Source: CAVRUF01 sp963716005 (GTDB taxonomy: Bacteria > Actinomycetota > Thermoleophilia > Gaiellales > Gaiellaceae). From it: 64,000 nt of DNA. Below are positions 8,664 through 16,636 of the stretch, in pieces (within the stretch, counting starts at the first letter, position 1; every line of letters starts with the position of its first letter). The position numbers were made by a program, and so were the translations under genes. Where the stretch lies: contig OY970285.1 in the NCBI GenBank assembly GCA_963716005.1, positions 1,178,001-1,242,000 of the forward strand, in the 5' to 3' direction. The notes under the pieces are model-generated. The model saw nothing but the letters and a program-made list of their open reading frames with translations, was not told the origin of the DNA and ran no database searches.

Positions 8664-9521
8664 CTAGTCGTCGAACCAGAACAGGCCGAGCGTGCCGGGC
8701 CCACCGTGCGTGCCGATGACCGGACCAAGCACGCAGTCAACGTCGAGCGACGCCTCCGGGCGTACGCGGCGGACCCGGTCGGCGAGGTTCCGATTGTCCT
8801 CGGGGGAGTTCGCGTGCGCGACGCCGACGTGAAGCCCCGAGCCGTGCGCGGCGTCTTCGTCGAAGAGCCGCTCGAGCTCGGCCAGCGCCTTGGTCCGGCC
8901 GCGGACGCGCTTGATCGGCACGACCTCGCCCTCGCGGATCGACAGGATCGGCTTGACCGAGAGCAGCTCGCCGGCGAACCCGGCCGCTTTGCCGACCCGC
9001 CCGCCACGCACGAGGTAGTCGAGCGTGTCCACGGTGAAGAGGAGCCCGGACTCGCGCCTGAACCGCTCGACGAGGTCGGCGATCTCCTCATCGGTCGTGC
9101 CCGCGTCGAGCCGGCGCTGGATCGCGTCTGCGAGGATGATCGTGCCGCCCGAGACGCTCTCGGAGTCGATCACGGTGACGCGTTTGTCGCCGGTCGCCTG
9201 CACGGCGAGGCGCGCGCTCTCGACCGTCCCTGAGAGCTTTCCGGACAGAAGCACGCAGAGGATCCGCTCGAAGCCGGCGAGCTCCGCGAACGCGCGCTCG
9301 AAATCGGCCGGCGTCGGCTGCGACGTCTTCGGCTGCACCGTGGTGCTCTCGAGCCGCCGGTAGAACTCGTCGGGCGTGATGTCGACGTGGTCGCGCAGGG
9401 ACTCGTCGCCGAAGTTGACGAGGAGCGGCACGAGGCGCCAGTTCGGGTTCCGCGCAGCCGGATCGGGCAGGTCCGCGGTCGAGTCGAGAATGAGCGCGGT
9501 GGTGCTAGACGAGAGAGGCAT
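8664..9521 (-). CDS. DegV family protein, probable fatty-acid-binding FakB
   Basis: DegV proteins bind a fatty acid and present it to the kinase FakA, which makes acyl-phosphate. This 285-residue protein shows the family's N-terminal ILDSTADLP, the SGKLSGT ligand-binding loop, SVSGG, and the C-terminal GPVIGTHGGPG. The ATG at 9521 overlaps the receiver-domain gene upstream by 17 bp. A FakA-type gene lies 0.5 kb upstream on the same strand, which supports the FakB reading. The partnership is inferred. Confidence 0.85.
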   Translation of the reverse strand: MPLSSSTTALILDSTADLPDPAARNPNWRLVPLLVNFGDESLRDHVDITPDEFYRRLESTTVQPKTSQPTPADFERAFAELAGFERILCVLLSGKLSGTVESARLAVQATGDKRVTVIDSESVSGGTIILADAIQRRLDAGTTDEEIADLVERFRRESGLLFTVDTLDYLVRGGRVGKAAGFAGELLSVKPILSIREGEVVPIKRVRGRTKALAELERLFDEDAAHGSGLHVGVAHANSPEDNRNLADRVRRVRPEASLDVDCVLGPVIGTHGGPGTLGLFWFDD

Positions 9522-9894
9522 TCGCGGCAGCATCGCGGATCGCGCCGACGATGTCACCGACTTCGCTGTCTTTCGTGAGGCACGCGACGGCACCCGCGGC
9601 GAGGAGCGCGTCGAGCTCGGTGCGGTCCGCGGTCGCCGTGAGGACGACGACGGCGGCGTTGCACGTGGCCCGAACGGCGGCGGTCGCCTCGACCCCGTCG
9701 AGGCCGGGCAGCCGGTAGTCCATGAGGACGACGTCGGGCCGCAACTCCGCGCAGCGCGCGACCGCGGACGTGCCGTCGGCAACGGCGCCGACGACGTTGA
9801 TGTCGGGCGTGACGCCAAGCATCAGCTCGAGCGCCTCGCGAAAGACATCGTTGTCCTCGACGAGCAGGACGTTGATCACCCGCAGCTCCTCCAT
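9505..9894 (-). CDS. Stand-alone response regulator receiver domain
   Basis: A 129-residue protein that is only a CheY-like receiver. Acidic residues sit at VEDND near the start, the phospho-acceptor is in DVVLMDYRLPG (about residue 55), and the switch lysine is in CLTKDS. There is no output domain and no linked histidine kinase in the window. The start MEELRVINVLL at 9894 is preferred over a longer in-frame one. It overlaps the DegV-type gene by 17 bp, so the two are probably co-translated. An effect on the fatty acid kinase pair is a guess. Confidence 0.85.
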   Translation of the reverse strand: MEELRVINVLLVEDNDVFREALELMLGVTPDINVVGAVADGTSAVARCAELRPDVVLMDYRLPGLDGVEATAAVRATCNAAVVVLTATADRTELDALLAAGAVACLTKDSEVGDIVGAIRDAAANASLV

Positions 9895-9942
9895 CCGCTT
9901 TGCAGTATCGGCGAAAACCGCCGACCGGAACACCCCCTTCGC

Positions 9943-10045
9943 CGCGGTCCCCCGGGGGACCCCCGTGTTGCACCCCTTGGTGGCGACCCTATCGAGGATA
10001 CGCGCGCAGGTGGGAAACGGAATCGTTCCGGATCTGTGCCGGGCG
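9943..10045 (+). repeat. Intergenic repeat family, copy 3
   Basis: Between the receiver-domain gene start and the FakA-type gene stop. It shows GGTCCCCCGGGGGACC, then TGTTGCACCCCTTGGTGGCG, ACCCTATCGAGG and a tail ending in GTGCCGG. The first 50 bases are nearly identical to the copy at 17.9 kb. Confidence 0.75.
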
Positions 10046-10053
10046 ATCCCCGG

Positions 10054-11628
10054 CTACTCCGCGCCGAAGAGGAGCGGGTAGTGCGGCTGGCCGCCCTCGA
10101 CGACCTCGAGCTCGACGTCCGGGTGCGCCGCCCCGATCCGTGCCGCCAGGCCGTCGGCGTCGGACGCGCCCGCGCCGAGGAGCACGGTCAGGACGTCCGC
10201 CGGTTCCGCGAGCAACCGCGCGACGACCTCGTCCGCGATCGCGTCGAGCTCCCCACCGGCCGCGACCGCGCGACCGTCCACGAGCCCGAGGAACTGGCCC
10301 TCCTCCACAGCCACGTCGTCGACCGTCGTCGTCCTCGACGCGCGCGTCACCGCGCCCGCGCGCACCCGCCCGGCGACCTCGGCCATCTCCTCGGAGTTCT
10401 CCGACGCAGGGCGGCCGGGATCGAACGCGAGCACGGCTGCGAGGCCCGCCTGGAGCGTGTGGGTCGGCACGACCACGACAGGACGCGACGCCGCGGCCGC
10501 CGCCTGCTCGGCGGCGAGGACGACGTTCTTGTTGTTCGGGAGCAGCACGACCTCGTCGGCGGCGACGCTCTCGATCGCGGCGACGAGTTCGGACGTCGGC
10601 GGGTTCATCGTCTGGCCGCCCTCGACCACCCGCGCGCCGTAGCCGGCGAAGAGCGCCGCGTTCCCCGCGCCCGCGCACACCGCCACGACGCCGCAACGCG
10701 TCGTCTCGGTCGCCAGCCGCTCCTCGCGGTCGGCGATCTGCATGTGCATGTTCTTCACGTCGACCTCGGCGATCACGCCCATCGCGGTCGCGAGCCCGAG
10801 CGCGCGCCCGGGATCGTCCGTGTGGACGTGCACCTTCACGGCCCCGCGCGAGCCGACGACGAGGAGCGAGTCGCCGAACTGCTCCAGCTCGTGCTCGAGC
10901 GCGGCGGGATCGGCGTTCTCGCCCTCGACGTAGAAACTCGTGCAGTAACGAAACCGCGAGAGCTCCTGGTGGACGGCGTCGTGCGGCAGCGAGTCGTAGG
11001 CCTCGACCACCGCGGGCAGCGGCTCGCCGCGGACATGCGCCGCGATTCCGCGCACGAGCTCGAGGAGTCCCGCGCCGCCGGCGTCGACCACGCCGGCCTC
11101 GCGCAGGGTCTCGAGCTGCTCCGGCGTGCGCGCGAGCGCGTCCTCCCCATGCGCGACAAGCTCCGCCAGCGCCTCCGGCAATGGAGCGTCGAGGGTCTCG
11201 CCACGCTCCGCGAGCTCCCGCGCGACGGTGAGAATCGTCCCCTCCTGCGGCTCGCGCACCGCGGCGTACCCGGCGTCCGAGGCGGCGCGCAAGGCGGCCG
11301 CGAGATCGTCCGTTTCCGCCAGCGACTCCATCGCCCCACGGACGAGCTGGGACAGGATCACGCCCGAGTTCCCGCGTGCCCCCATGAGGCAGGCGCGGGT
11401 AATCGCGCCCGCAATCTCCTCGCGCGACGTTGCCGACGACCCCGCGAGGGCGTCGCGCACCGCGCGCACGGTCAGCGTCATGTTCGTGCCCGTATCCCCG
11501 TCCGGGACCGGGTACACGTTCAGGTCGTCGATCCGCTCGCGGCTCGCCTCGAGCGCCGCAAGCGCCGCGCCGACGAGCGCGCGGGCCTCCGCTAGACGGC
11601 CTTCTTGACCTTCCCGGCCTTCAGGCAT
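10054..11628 (-). CDS. FakA-like fatty acid kinase (DhaL plus DAK1-type domains)
   Basis: ATP-dependent kinase subunit that phosphorylates fatty acids held by a DegV/FakB partner. The 524 residues begin with a DhaL domain whose nucleotide/metal motif NVYPVPDGDTGTNM is at residues 37-50. The family's YloV-like middle and C-terminal domains follow to a PLLFG-type end. The chosen ATG at 11628 overlaps rpmB by 37 bp; no better start is in frame. The rpmB-fakA neighbourhood is common in Gram-positive bacteria. The product acyl-phosphate joins the PlsX pathway. Confidence 0.88.
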   Translation of the reverse strand: MPEGREGQEGRLAEARALVGAALAALEASRERIDDLNVYPVPDGDTGTNMTLTVRAVRDALAGSSATSREEIAGAITRACLMGARGNSGVILSQLVRGAMESLAETDDLAAALRAASDAGYAAVREPQEGTILTVARELAERGETLDAPLPEALAELVAHGEDALARTPEQLETLREAGVVDAGGAGLLELVRGIAAHVRGEPLPAVVEAYDSLPHDAVHQELSRFRYCTSFYVEGENADPAALEHELEQFGDSLLVVGSRGAVKVHVHTDDPGRALGLATAMGVIAEVDVKNMHMQIADREERLATETTRCGVVAVCAGAGNAALFAGYGARVVEGGQTMNPPTSELVAAIESVAADEVVLLPNNKNVVLAAEQAAAAASRPVVVVPTHTLQAGLAAVLAFDPGRPASENSEEMAEVAGRVRAGAVTRASRTTTVDDVAVEEGQFLGLVDGRAVAAGGELDAIADEVVARLLAEPADVLTVLLGAGASDADGLAARIGAAHPDVELEVVEGGQPHYPLLFGAE

Positions 11629-11783
11629 CGCGCGCAGACGTAGCTCCGGCGGGCAACCCCGTCCACGAGGATGCGGACGCGCTGGAGGTTCGGGTTGAAG
11701 CGGCGCCTCGTCGCCACCATCGAGTGGCTTCGGTTGTTCCCGAACGACGGAGCTTTCCCGCAGACTGCGCAGACCTTCGACAT
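11592..11783 (-). CDS. rpmB: 50S ribosomal protein L28
   Basis: 63-residue large-subunit protein with the family's SKVCAVCGK start, HSMVATRRRFNPNLQ centre and CxxC near the C-terminus (VCARC). The four cysteines (CAVC and CARC) make it the zinc-binding type. It ends inside the FakA-like gene start, which suggests coupled translation. Confidence 0.96.
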   Translation of the reverse strand: MSKVCAVCGKAPSFGNNRSHSMVATRRRFNPNLQRVRILVDGVARRSYVCARCLKAGKVKKAV

Positions 11784-11802
11784 GGCCGACGAGTGTAGCG
11801 GA

Positions 11803-12561
11803 CTACGTCGTGACGACAGCGTCGGAGCGGAGCCGGCCCAGAACGTCGGCCATCTCGAGCCCGGTGCGCGCGGCTTCGGCGCCCTTGTTGCCCTTCGCGC
11901 CGCCCGACCGCGCCTCGGCCTGCTCACGCGTATTGCATGTGAGGACACCCAGCGCAACCGGGATGCCGGTCTCGAGGGCCGCGAGCTGAAGCCCGCTCGC
12001 CGCCTCGCTCGAGATGTAGTCGAAATGCGGCGTATCGCCGCGAATCACGACGCCGAGCGCGAGCACGCAGGCGTATCGCCGCGTCCGCGCGAGCGCCATG
12101 GCACCGAGCGGCAGCTCGAACGCGCCGGGCACCTGCATCACGTCGACTCGGGCGCGATCGACGCCGGCCTTCTCGAGGAACTCGAGCGCGCCGGTCAGGA
12201 GCTTCGAGGTCAGCTCGCCGTTGAAGCGCGAGACGACGATGCCGACCGAGCGCCGGTTTCCGTCCGCGGCGCCGGTGAAGACGCCGACTCCGGTGGGGAT
12301 GTCGAGATCGCCCGGCGCGTGCTGCTGCGGGACGCCCGGCTTCGGCGCGGCCTCCGCGTCCGCGTCGGCCTCGGGCTCGGCCTCGGCCGCCGGAGGAAGA
12401 TCGGGTTCGGGCTCAGGCTCGGCCGGAGCAGGGCTCGGCGCGGGCGCAGGCTCGGCGGGAGCGGGCGCCGCCGGCGGGTTCACTCCGAACGGCGCGCCGG
12501 GAGGCGGCGAGCCGGTGAGCCGAAGCTCGTCGGCGCCCTCGATCAGCCGGTCGTCGCTCAC
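11803..12561 (-). CDS. ribH: Lumazine synthase with long acidic proline-rich N-terminal extension
   Basis: Penultimate step of riboflavin synthesis. The catalytic domain, about residues 105-252, is standard: VVSRFNGELT, VPGAFELPLGAMALA and GVVIRGDTPHFDYI. In front lie roughly 100 residues rich in Pro, Ala and Glu/Asp (PAPAEPEPEPD, EAEPEADADAEAA), so the protein has 252 residues against the usual 150-160. The GTG at 12561 overlaps the ribBA stop as GTGA, which supports translation of the whole extension. The extension keeps an open frame with no internal start closer to the domain, so it looks genuine. Its function is unknown. Confidence 0.92.
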   Translation of the reverse strand: MSDDRLIEGADELRLTGSPPPGAPFGVNPPAAPAPAEPAPAPSPAPAEPEPEPDLPPAAEAEPEADADAEAAPKPGVPQQHAPGDLDIPTGVGVFTGAADGNRRSVGIVVSRFNGELTSKLLTGALEFLEKAGVDRARVDVMQVPGAFELPLGAMALARTRRYACVLALGVVIRGDTPHFDYISSEAASGLQLAALETGIPVALGVLTCNTREQAEARSGGAKGNKGAEAARTGLEMADVLGRLRSDAVVTT

Positions 12562-13817
12562 AGGCCGGGCTCCTCGAAGCGCTGCTCCTGGTGGTGGAGC
12601 TTGTGGCCGAGCTTCGAGCGCTTCGTCTCCAGGTAGCGCTGGTTCTCGGCGTTCGGCTCGACCTCGATCGGGAGCTGCTCGACCACGGTGAGCCCGAAGC
12701 CCTCGATGCCGCTGATCTTGCGCGGGTTGTTGGTCAGGATGCGAATCGTCGTCAGTCCGAGGTCGGCGAGGATCTGCGAGCCGATCCCGTACTCTCGCGC
12801 ATCGGCCGGAAAGCCCAGCTCGAGGTTCGCCTCGACGGTGTCCATCCCGTTCTCCTGGAGCTCGTACGCCTTGAGCTTCGAGAGAAGGCCGATGCCGCGT
12901 CCCTCCTGCGCCATGTAGAGGAGCACGCCGCGCTCCTCGGCGCCGATGCGGCGGAGCGCCTCCTCGAGCTGCTCGCCGCAGTCGCAGCGCAGCGAATGGA
13001 AGACGTCGCCGGTGAGGCATTCCGAGTGGACGCGGACGAGCACGTTCTCCCGGCCGTCGACGTCGCCCTTCACGAGCGCGACGTGGTGCTTGCCGGTGAA
13101 GGTCTCCTTGAACGCGACGGCGGAGAACTCGCCGTAGGCGGTCGGCATGCGGACGGTCGTGGCGCGCTCGACGAGCTTCTCCGTGCGGCGCCGGTACTCG
13201 ATGAGGTCGGCGACGGTGACCATCAGCAGGTCGTGCCGCTTGCAGTACTCGATGAGATCCGGGACGCGGGCCATCGAGCCGTCCTCGTTCGCGATCTCGC
13301 AGACGACGCCTGCGGGGTTCAGCCCTGCGAGCCGCGCGAGGTCGACGGCGGCCTCGGTCTGACCGGCGCGCTGAAGGACGCCGCCTGGGCGTGCGCGCAG
13401 CGGAAAGATGTGGCCGGGCCGGACGAGGTCGCGCGGACCCTTGCTCGGGTCGATCGCGACTTGAATCGTGCGCGCGCGGTCGTGCACGGAGATGCCGGTG
13501 GCGATCCCCTCACGGGCCTCGACCGAGACGGTGAAGGCGGTGCCGAACGGCGTCTCGTTGCGCGCTGTCATCGGGTGGAGCTGGAGCTGGTCGCAGCGAT
13601 CGCCGGTGAGGCAGAGGCAGATGAGCCCGCGGCCGTGCGTGGCCATGAAGTTGATCGCCTCGGGAGTCGCGAACTGCGCCGCGATGGTCAGGTCGCCCTC
13701 GTTCTCGCGGTCTGCGGCGTCGACGACCACGACGAACTTGCCTTCGCGGATCGCCTCGATCGCCTCCTCGATGGTGGCGAAGGCGGTCTCCGGGGTCGTG
13801 TCCGGCGTCTCGGGCAT
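12558..13817 (-). CDS. ribBA: Bifunctional DHBP synthase / GTP cyclohydrolase II
   Basis: Supplies both precursors of riboflavin, from ribulose 5-phosphate and GTP. The 419 residues carry RibB first (residues ~10-205: DAADRENEGDL, ATHGRGLIC, and HxxGH-like RPGHIFPLRA). RibA follows (~210-400) with the zinc cysteines of SECLTGDVFHSLRCDCG, the catalytic EGRGIGL loop and TNNPRKI. It overlaps ribH by four bases and follows ribE by 19 bp. Confidence 0.97.
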   Translation of the reverse strand: MPETPDTTPETAFATIEEAIEAIREGKFVVVVDAADRENEGDLTIAAQFATPEAINFMATHGRGLICLCLTGDRCDQLQLHPMTARNETPFGTAFTVSVEAREGIATGISVHDRARTIQVAIDPSKGPRDLVRPGHIFPLRARPGGVLQRAGQTEAAVDLARLAGLNPAGVVCEIANEDGSMARVPDLIEYCKRHDLLMVTVADLIEYRRRTEKLVERATTVRMPTAYGEFSAVAFKETFTGKHHVALVKGDVDGRENVLVRVHSECLTGDVFHSLRCDCGEQLEEALRRIGAEERGVLLYMAQEGRGIGLLSKLKAYELQENGMDTVEANLELGFPADAREYGIGSQILADLGLTTIRILTNNPRKISGIEGFGLTVVEQLPIEVEPNAENQRYLETKRSKLGHKLHHQEQRFEEPGL

Positions 13818-13836
13818 CCGGGGAATCGTAACGGGG

Positions 13837-14439
13837 TCAGGCCTCGGTGCCGCGGGCTTCGAGCAGGCGGTCGACGTGCTTGGCGAGGACGTCGGCCTCG
13901 ACGTTCACCTCGTCGCCCGGCCCGAGCGCGCCCAGCGTGGTCGCCGCGAGGGTGTGCGGGACGAGCGCGATCGCGACCCAATCGGGGCCGAGAGCGGCGA
14001 TCGTGAGGCTGACTCCGTCGAGCGTGATCGAGCCTTTCTCGACTGAGAGCCGGGCGATCTCGGCGGGGAGCTCGACCGTGAGGCGGGCGCCCTCACCTTC
14101 GGGCTCGAGCGCGCGGACGCGGCCGACTCCGTCGACGTGGCCCTGGACGATGTGACCGCCGAGCGGCTCGCCCGCGCGGAGGGCCGGCTCGATGTTCACC
14201 CGCGCTCCTGGCTCGAGGCGGGCGAGGGTGGTACGGCCGATCGTCTCCGGAACGGCGTCGAACGCGATCGTGCCGTTGTCGGCCTCAACGGCCGTCAGGC
14301 AGACGCCGTTCACCGCGACCGAGTCGCCGAGTGCGGTGCGGGCCGCGGCCTCCGGCGCCTGGATCCTGAGACGCGCGCCGTACGCGGTCGCGTCGACGGC
14401 CTCGACGGTTCCCAACTCGCGGACGATTCCCGTGAACAC
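13837..14439 (-). CDS. ribE: Riboflavin synthase alpha subunit
   Basis: Dismutates 6,7-dimethyl-8-ribityllumazine to riboflavin. The 200 residues form the typical duplicated barrel: first repeat from MFTGIVRELG with VNGVCLTA, second from GGHIVQGHVDGVG with LDGVSLTIA. The pair of internal repeats and length match the family. It opens the ribE-ribBA-ribH set. Confidence 0.97.
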   Translation of the reverse strand: MFTGIVRELGTVEAVDATAYGARLRIQAPEAAARTALGDSVAVNGVCLTAVEADNGTIAFDAVPETIGRTTLARLEPGARVNIEPALRAGEPLGGHIVQGHVDGVGRVRALEPEGEGARLTVELPAEIARLSVEKGSITLDGVSLTIAALGPDWVAIALVPHTLAATTLGALGPGDEVNVEADVLAKHVDRLLEARGTEA

Positions 14440-14464
14440 GCCGGAAACGATAGTCGGCGCGGGG

Positions 14465-14785
14465 CTAGAGCTTGCGCGCGCGGACGGCGGTGCCGTAGGC
14501 GCAGATCTCGGTCACGTTCGAGCCGAGCTCCGAGGTGTCGAAGCGCATGGCGACGATCGCGTCCGCGTTCATCGTCTCGGCGGCCTCGATCAGCCGCTGG
14601 ACGCCCTGTTCGCGGCCGTCGACGAGCAGCTTGGTCATCCCCTTCAGTTCGCCGCCTACGAGCGACTTGAGGCTCGCGCCGATGTCCGCGCCGACGTGCC
14701 GCGAGCGCACGGTCAGCCCGAAGACTTCGCCGATCACCTCCTGGATCTCCCAGCCCGGAATGTCGTTCATGGTCGTGATGAGCAC
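14465..14785 (-). CDS. YbjQ family (DUF74) protein
   Basis: 106 residues with the family's features: N-terminal TTMNDIPGWEIQEVIG, central SLVGGELKGMTKLL and the helix RLIEAAETMNADAIVAMRFD. YbjQ proteins are pentameric and sometimes labelled heavy-metal binding, but the role is unproven. It lies within the riboflavin genes, 25 bp upstream of ribE on the same strand, so it is probably co-transcribed. No link to riboflavin synthesis is known to me. Confidence 0.88.
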   Translation of the reverse strand: MLITTMNDIPGWEIQEVIGEVFGLTVRSRHVGADIGASLKSLVGGELKGMTKLLVDGREQGVQRLIEAAETMNADAIVAMRFDTSELGSNVTEICAYGTAVRARKL

Positions 14786-14864
14786 GTGCGCCTCCTGGTT
14801 CGCGAGCCTCCGAGCGGCGGAGCGTACTCACCGGCGGGGACGGCGGTCGTGACGCGCACCTGTG

Positions 14865-14975
14865 GACGACTCGGCGCAAAGTCCCTGCAAATCAGGGCCA
14901 GACACGCGACGGTTTCTTCGATAGCGTTCGTGTTGGGACGCTCGCGCCCCCGTTGGGGGAACCCGCCCGCGGAGC
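14865..14975 (-). repeat. Intergenic repeat family, copy 4 (minus orientation)
   Basis: Between the ybjQ start and the ribD stop. On the minus strand it reads CCCCCAACGGGGG, then CCCAACACGAACGCTATCGA, then CGTCGCGTGTCTGG. A local CCCTG-CAAAT-CAGGG hairpin follows in its tail. Its orientation relative to the flanking genes is opposite to most other copies. Confidence 0.7.
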
Positions 14976-14978
14976 GGG

Positions 14979-15962
14979 CTACGGCTCGTGGACGTACGCG
15001 GTCAGGACGACGTCCTCGCCCGAGCGGCCGGCCTCGAGTGACGCGAGCGGCACCACGTCGGCGAGGGTCTTCGCGCCGTGTCCGGCGAAGAGTGGCGGTG
15101 CGTCGTCGCCGCCCACGACCTTCGGCGCAACGAAGAGGACGACCTTGTCGATCAGACCTGCGCGGAGGAACGCGCCGGCGAGCGTGGGCCCGCCCTCGAG
15201 AAGCAGGGACTGGACGTCCTCCGACGCCAACCGGCGCAGCTCGTCCTCGAGCGCCCCTTCGAGCAGCTCGAGCTCCGACCCCTCCGGCAGCGGGCCATGG
15301 CCGAACGCCAGGCGGCGCGGCTGACGCACCGCGTCCACGTCGCGGGCGGTGAGCGCGGGATTCTCCACGCGCACTGTCCCCATGCCGACCGCGACCGCGT
15401 CCGACGCCGCGCGCAGCTCGTGCACCCGTCGCCGGCTCTCCTCGCCCGACACCCAGCGCGCATCGCCGCTCGCCGCGGCCAGCCGGCCGTCGATCGTCGC
15501 GGCCGCCTTGTACGTCACGAAGGGGCGGCCGAGCGAGACCCACGTCCGGAACGCCTCGTTCTGGCGGCGCGCCCGCTTCGCGAGTTCTCCCTCGGCCAGC
15601 TCGACCGCGATGCCGGCGTTGCGGAGCTGAGCGATCCCAGCGCCGTTGGTCCGCACGTCAGGATCGCCGGCACCAATCACCACGCGCGCAACCCCGGCTT
15701 CGGCCACCGCGTCCGCGCACGGCGGCGTGCGGCCGTGATGGGCGCAGGGCTCAAGCGTCACGTACATCGTGGCGCCGCGTGCCCGCTCTCCGGCCGCCTC
15801 GAGCGCAACGACCTCGGCGTGCGGCCCGCCCGGATGCTCGTGCCAGCCCTCCCCCACAATCTCGCCGTCGGAGACGATCACGGCGCCGACCATCGGATTC
15901 GGCCGTGTCGTTCCGCGCCCACGCTCGGCTAACTCGAGCGCCCGCTCCAGGTGCTCGCTCAC
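14979..15962 (-). CDS. ribD: Riboflavin deaminase-reductase RibD
   Basis: Second and third steps of the GTP branch of riboflavin synthesis. The deaminase (residues ~1-145) has the zinc motif GPHAEVVAL and PCAHHGRTPPC. The reductase (~150-327) has TYKAAATIDGRLA and EGGPTLAGAFL. Length 327 is close to normal. It overlaps rpe by four bases. A repeat element and about 190 bp separate it from ybjQ. Confidence 0.96.
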   Translation of the reverse strand: MSEHLERALELAERGRGTTRPNPMVGAVIVSDGEIVGEGWHEHPGGPHAEVVALEAAGERARGATMYVTLEPCAHHGRTPPCADAVAEAGVARVVIGAGDPDVRTNGAGIAQLRNAGIAVELAEGELAKRARRQNEAFRTWVSLGRPFVTYKAAATIDGRLAAASGDARWVSGEESRRRVHELRAASDAVAVGMGTVRVENPALTARDVDAVRQPRRLAFGHGPLPEGSELELLEGALEDELRRLASEDVQSLLLEGGPTLAGAFLRAGLIDKVVLFVAPKVVGGDDAPPLFAGHGAKTLADVVPLASLEAGRSGEDVVLTAYVHEP

Positions 15963-16636
15963 GCGACCAGGCTTGCGAGCTCGCGGTAGGCCGCGCCGAT
16001 GTCGGGCTGCGCGAACACCGCGCTCCCCGCGACGATCAGGCTGGCGCCCGCCTCGCGCACCGATGCGGCGTTCTCGGCGGTCACGCCGCCGTCGACCTGG
16101 ACGAGCACTTCGTCCGGCAGCGCGTCGCGGAGCTCACGGATCCGGCCGAGCGCGTCGGGCAGGAACCGCTGGCCCGAGTAGCCGGGATGGATGCTCATGC
16201 AGAGAACGAGATCGACGCCCTGCGCGGCCGCGACCGCGTCGGTCACCGTCGTCTCCGGGTTGAAGGAGATCCCCACGCCGAGCCCGCGCGCGCGTGCCTC
16301 CGCGACGAGCGGCGCGGGGTCGGCCGCGATCTCGACATGGAACGTGACGCTGTCGCCGCCGGCGTCCGCGATCTGCGGGATGTGCCGCTCGGGGTTCGAG
16401 ACCATCAGGTGGCAGTCGAGCACGCCGTCGCGCGAGTGCACGAGCGGCGCGATCGCATCGAGCACGACCGGGCCGATGGTGACCGGCTCGACGAAATGGC
16501 CGTCGCCGACATCGAAGTGGAAGATCCGCACGCCGGCGTCGAGGAGCTCCTCCACCTGCGCGCCGAGCCGCGCGAAGTCGGCCGCGTAGAGCGACGGCTC
16601 GATCTCGGGGCCGCGAGGCCACTCCAGCCAGGTCAT
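15959..16636 (-). CDS. rpe: Ribulose-phosphate 3-epimerase
   Basis: Interconverts ribulose 5-phosphate and xylulose 5-phosphate; ribulose 5-phosphate is also the RibB substrate. The 225 residues show IEPSLYAADFARLG, the metal histidines of FHFDVGDGHFVEP and LDCHLMV, and MSIHPGYSGQRF. It overlaps rsmB and ribD by four bases each (ATGA), so rsmB-rpe-ribD is a tight run. Confidence 0.96.
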   Translation of the reverse strand: MTWLEWPRGPEIEPSLYAADFARLGAQVEELLDAGVRIFHFDVGDGHFVEPVTIGPVVLDAIAPLVHSRDGVLDCHLMVSNPERHIPQIADAGGDSVTFHVEIAADPAPLVAEARARGLGVGISFNPETTVTDAVAAAQGVDLVLCMSIHPGYSGQRFLPDALGRIRELRDALPDEVLVQVDGGVTAENAASVREAGASLIVAGSAVFAQPDIGAAYRELASLVA

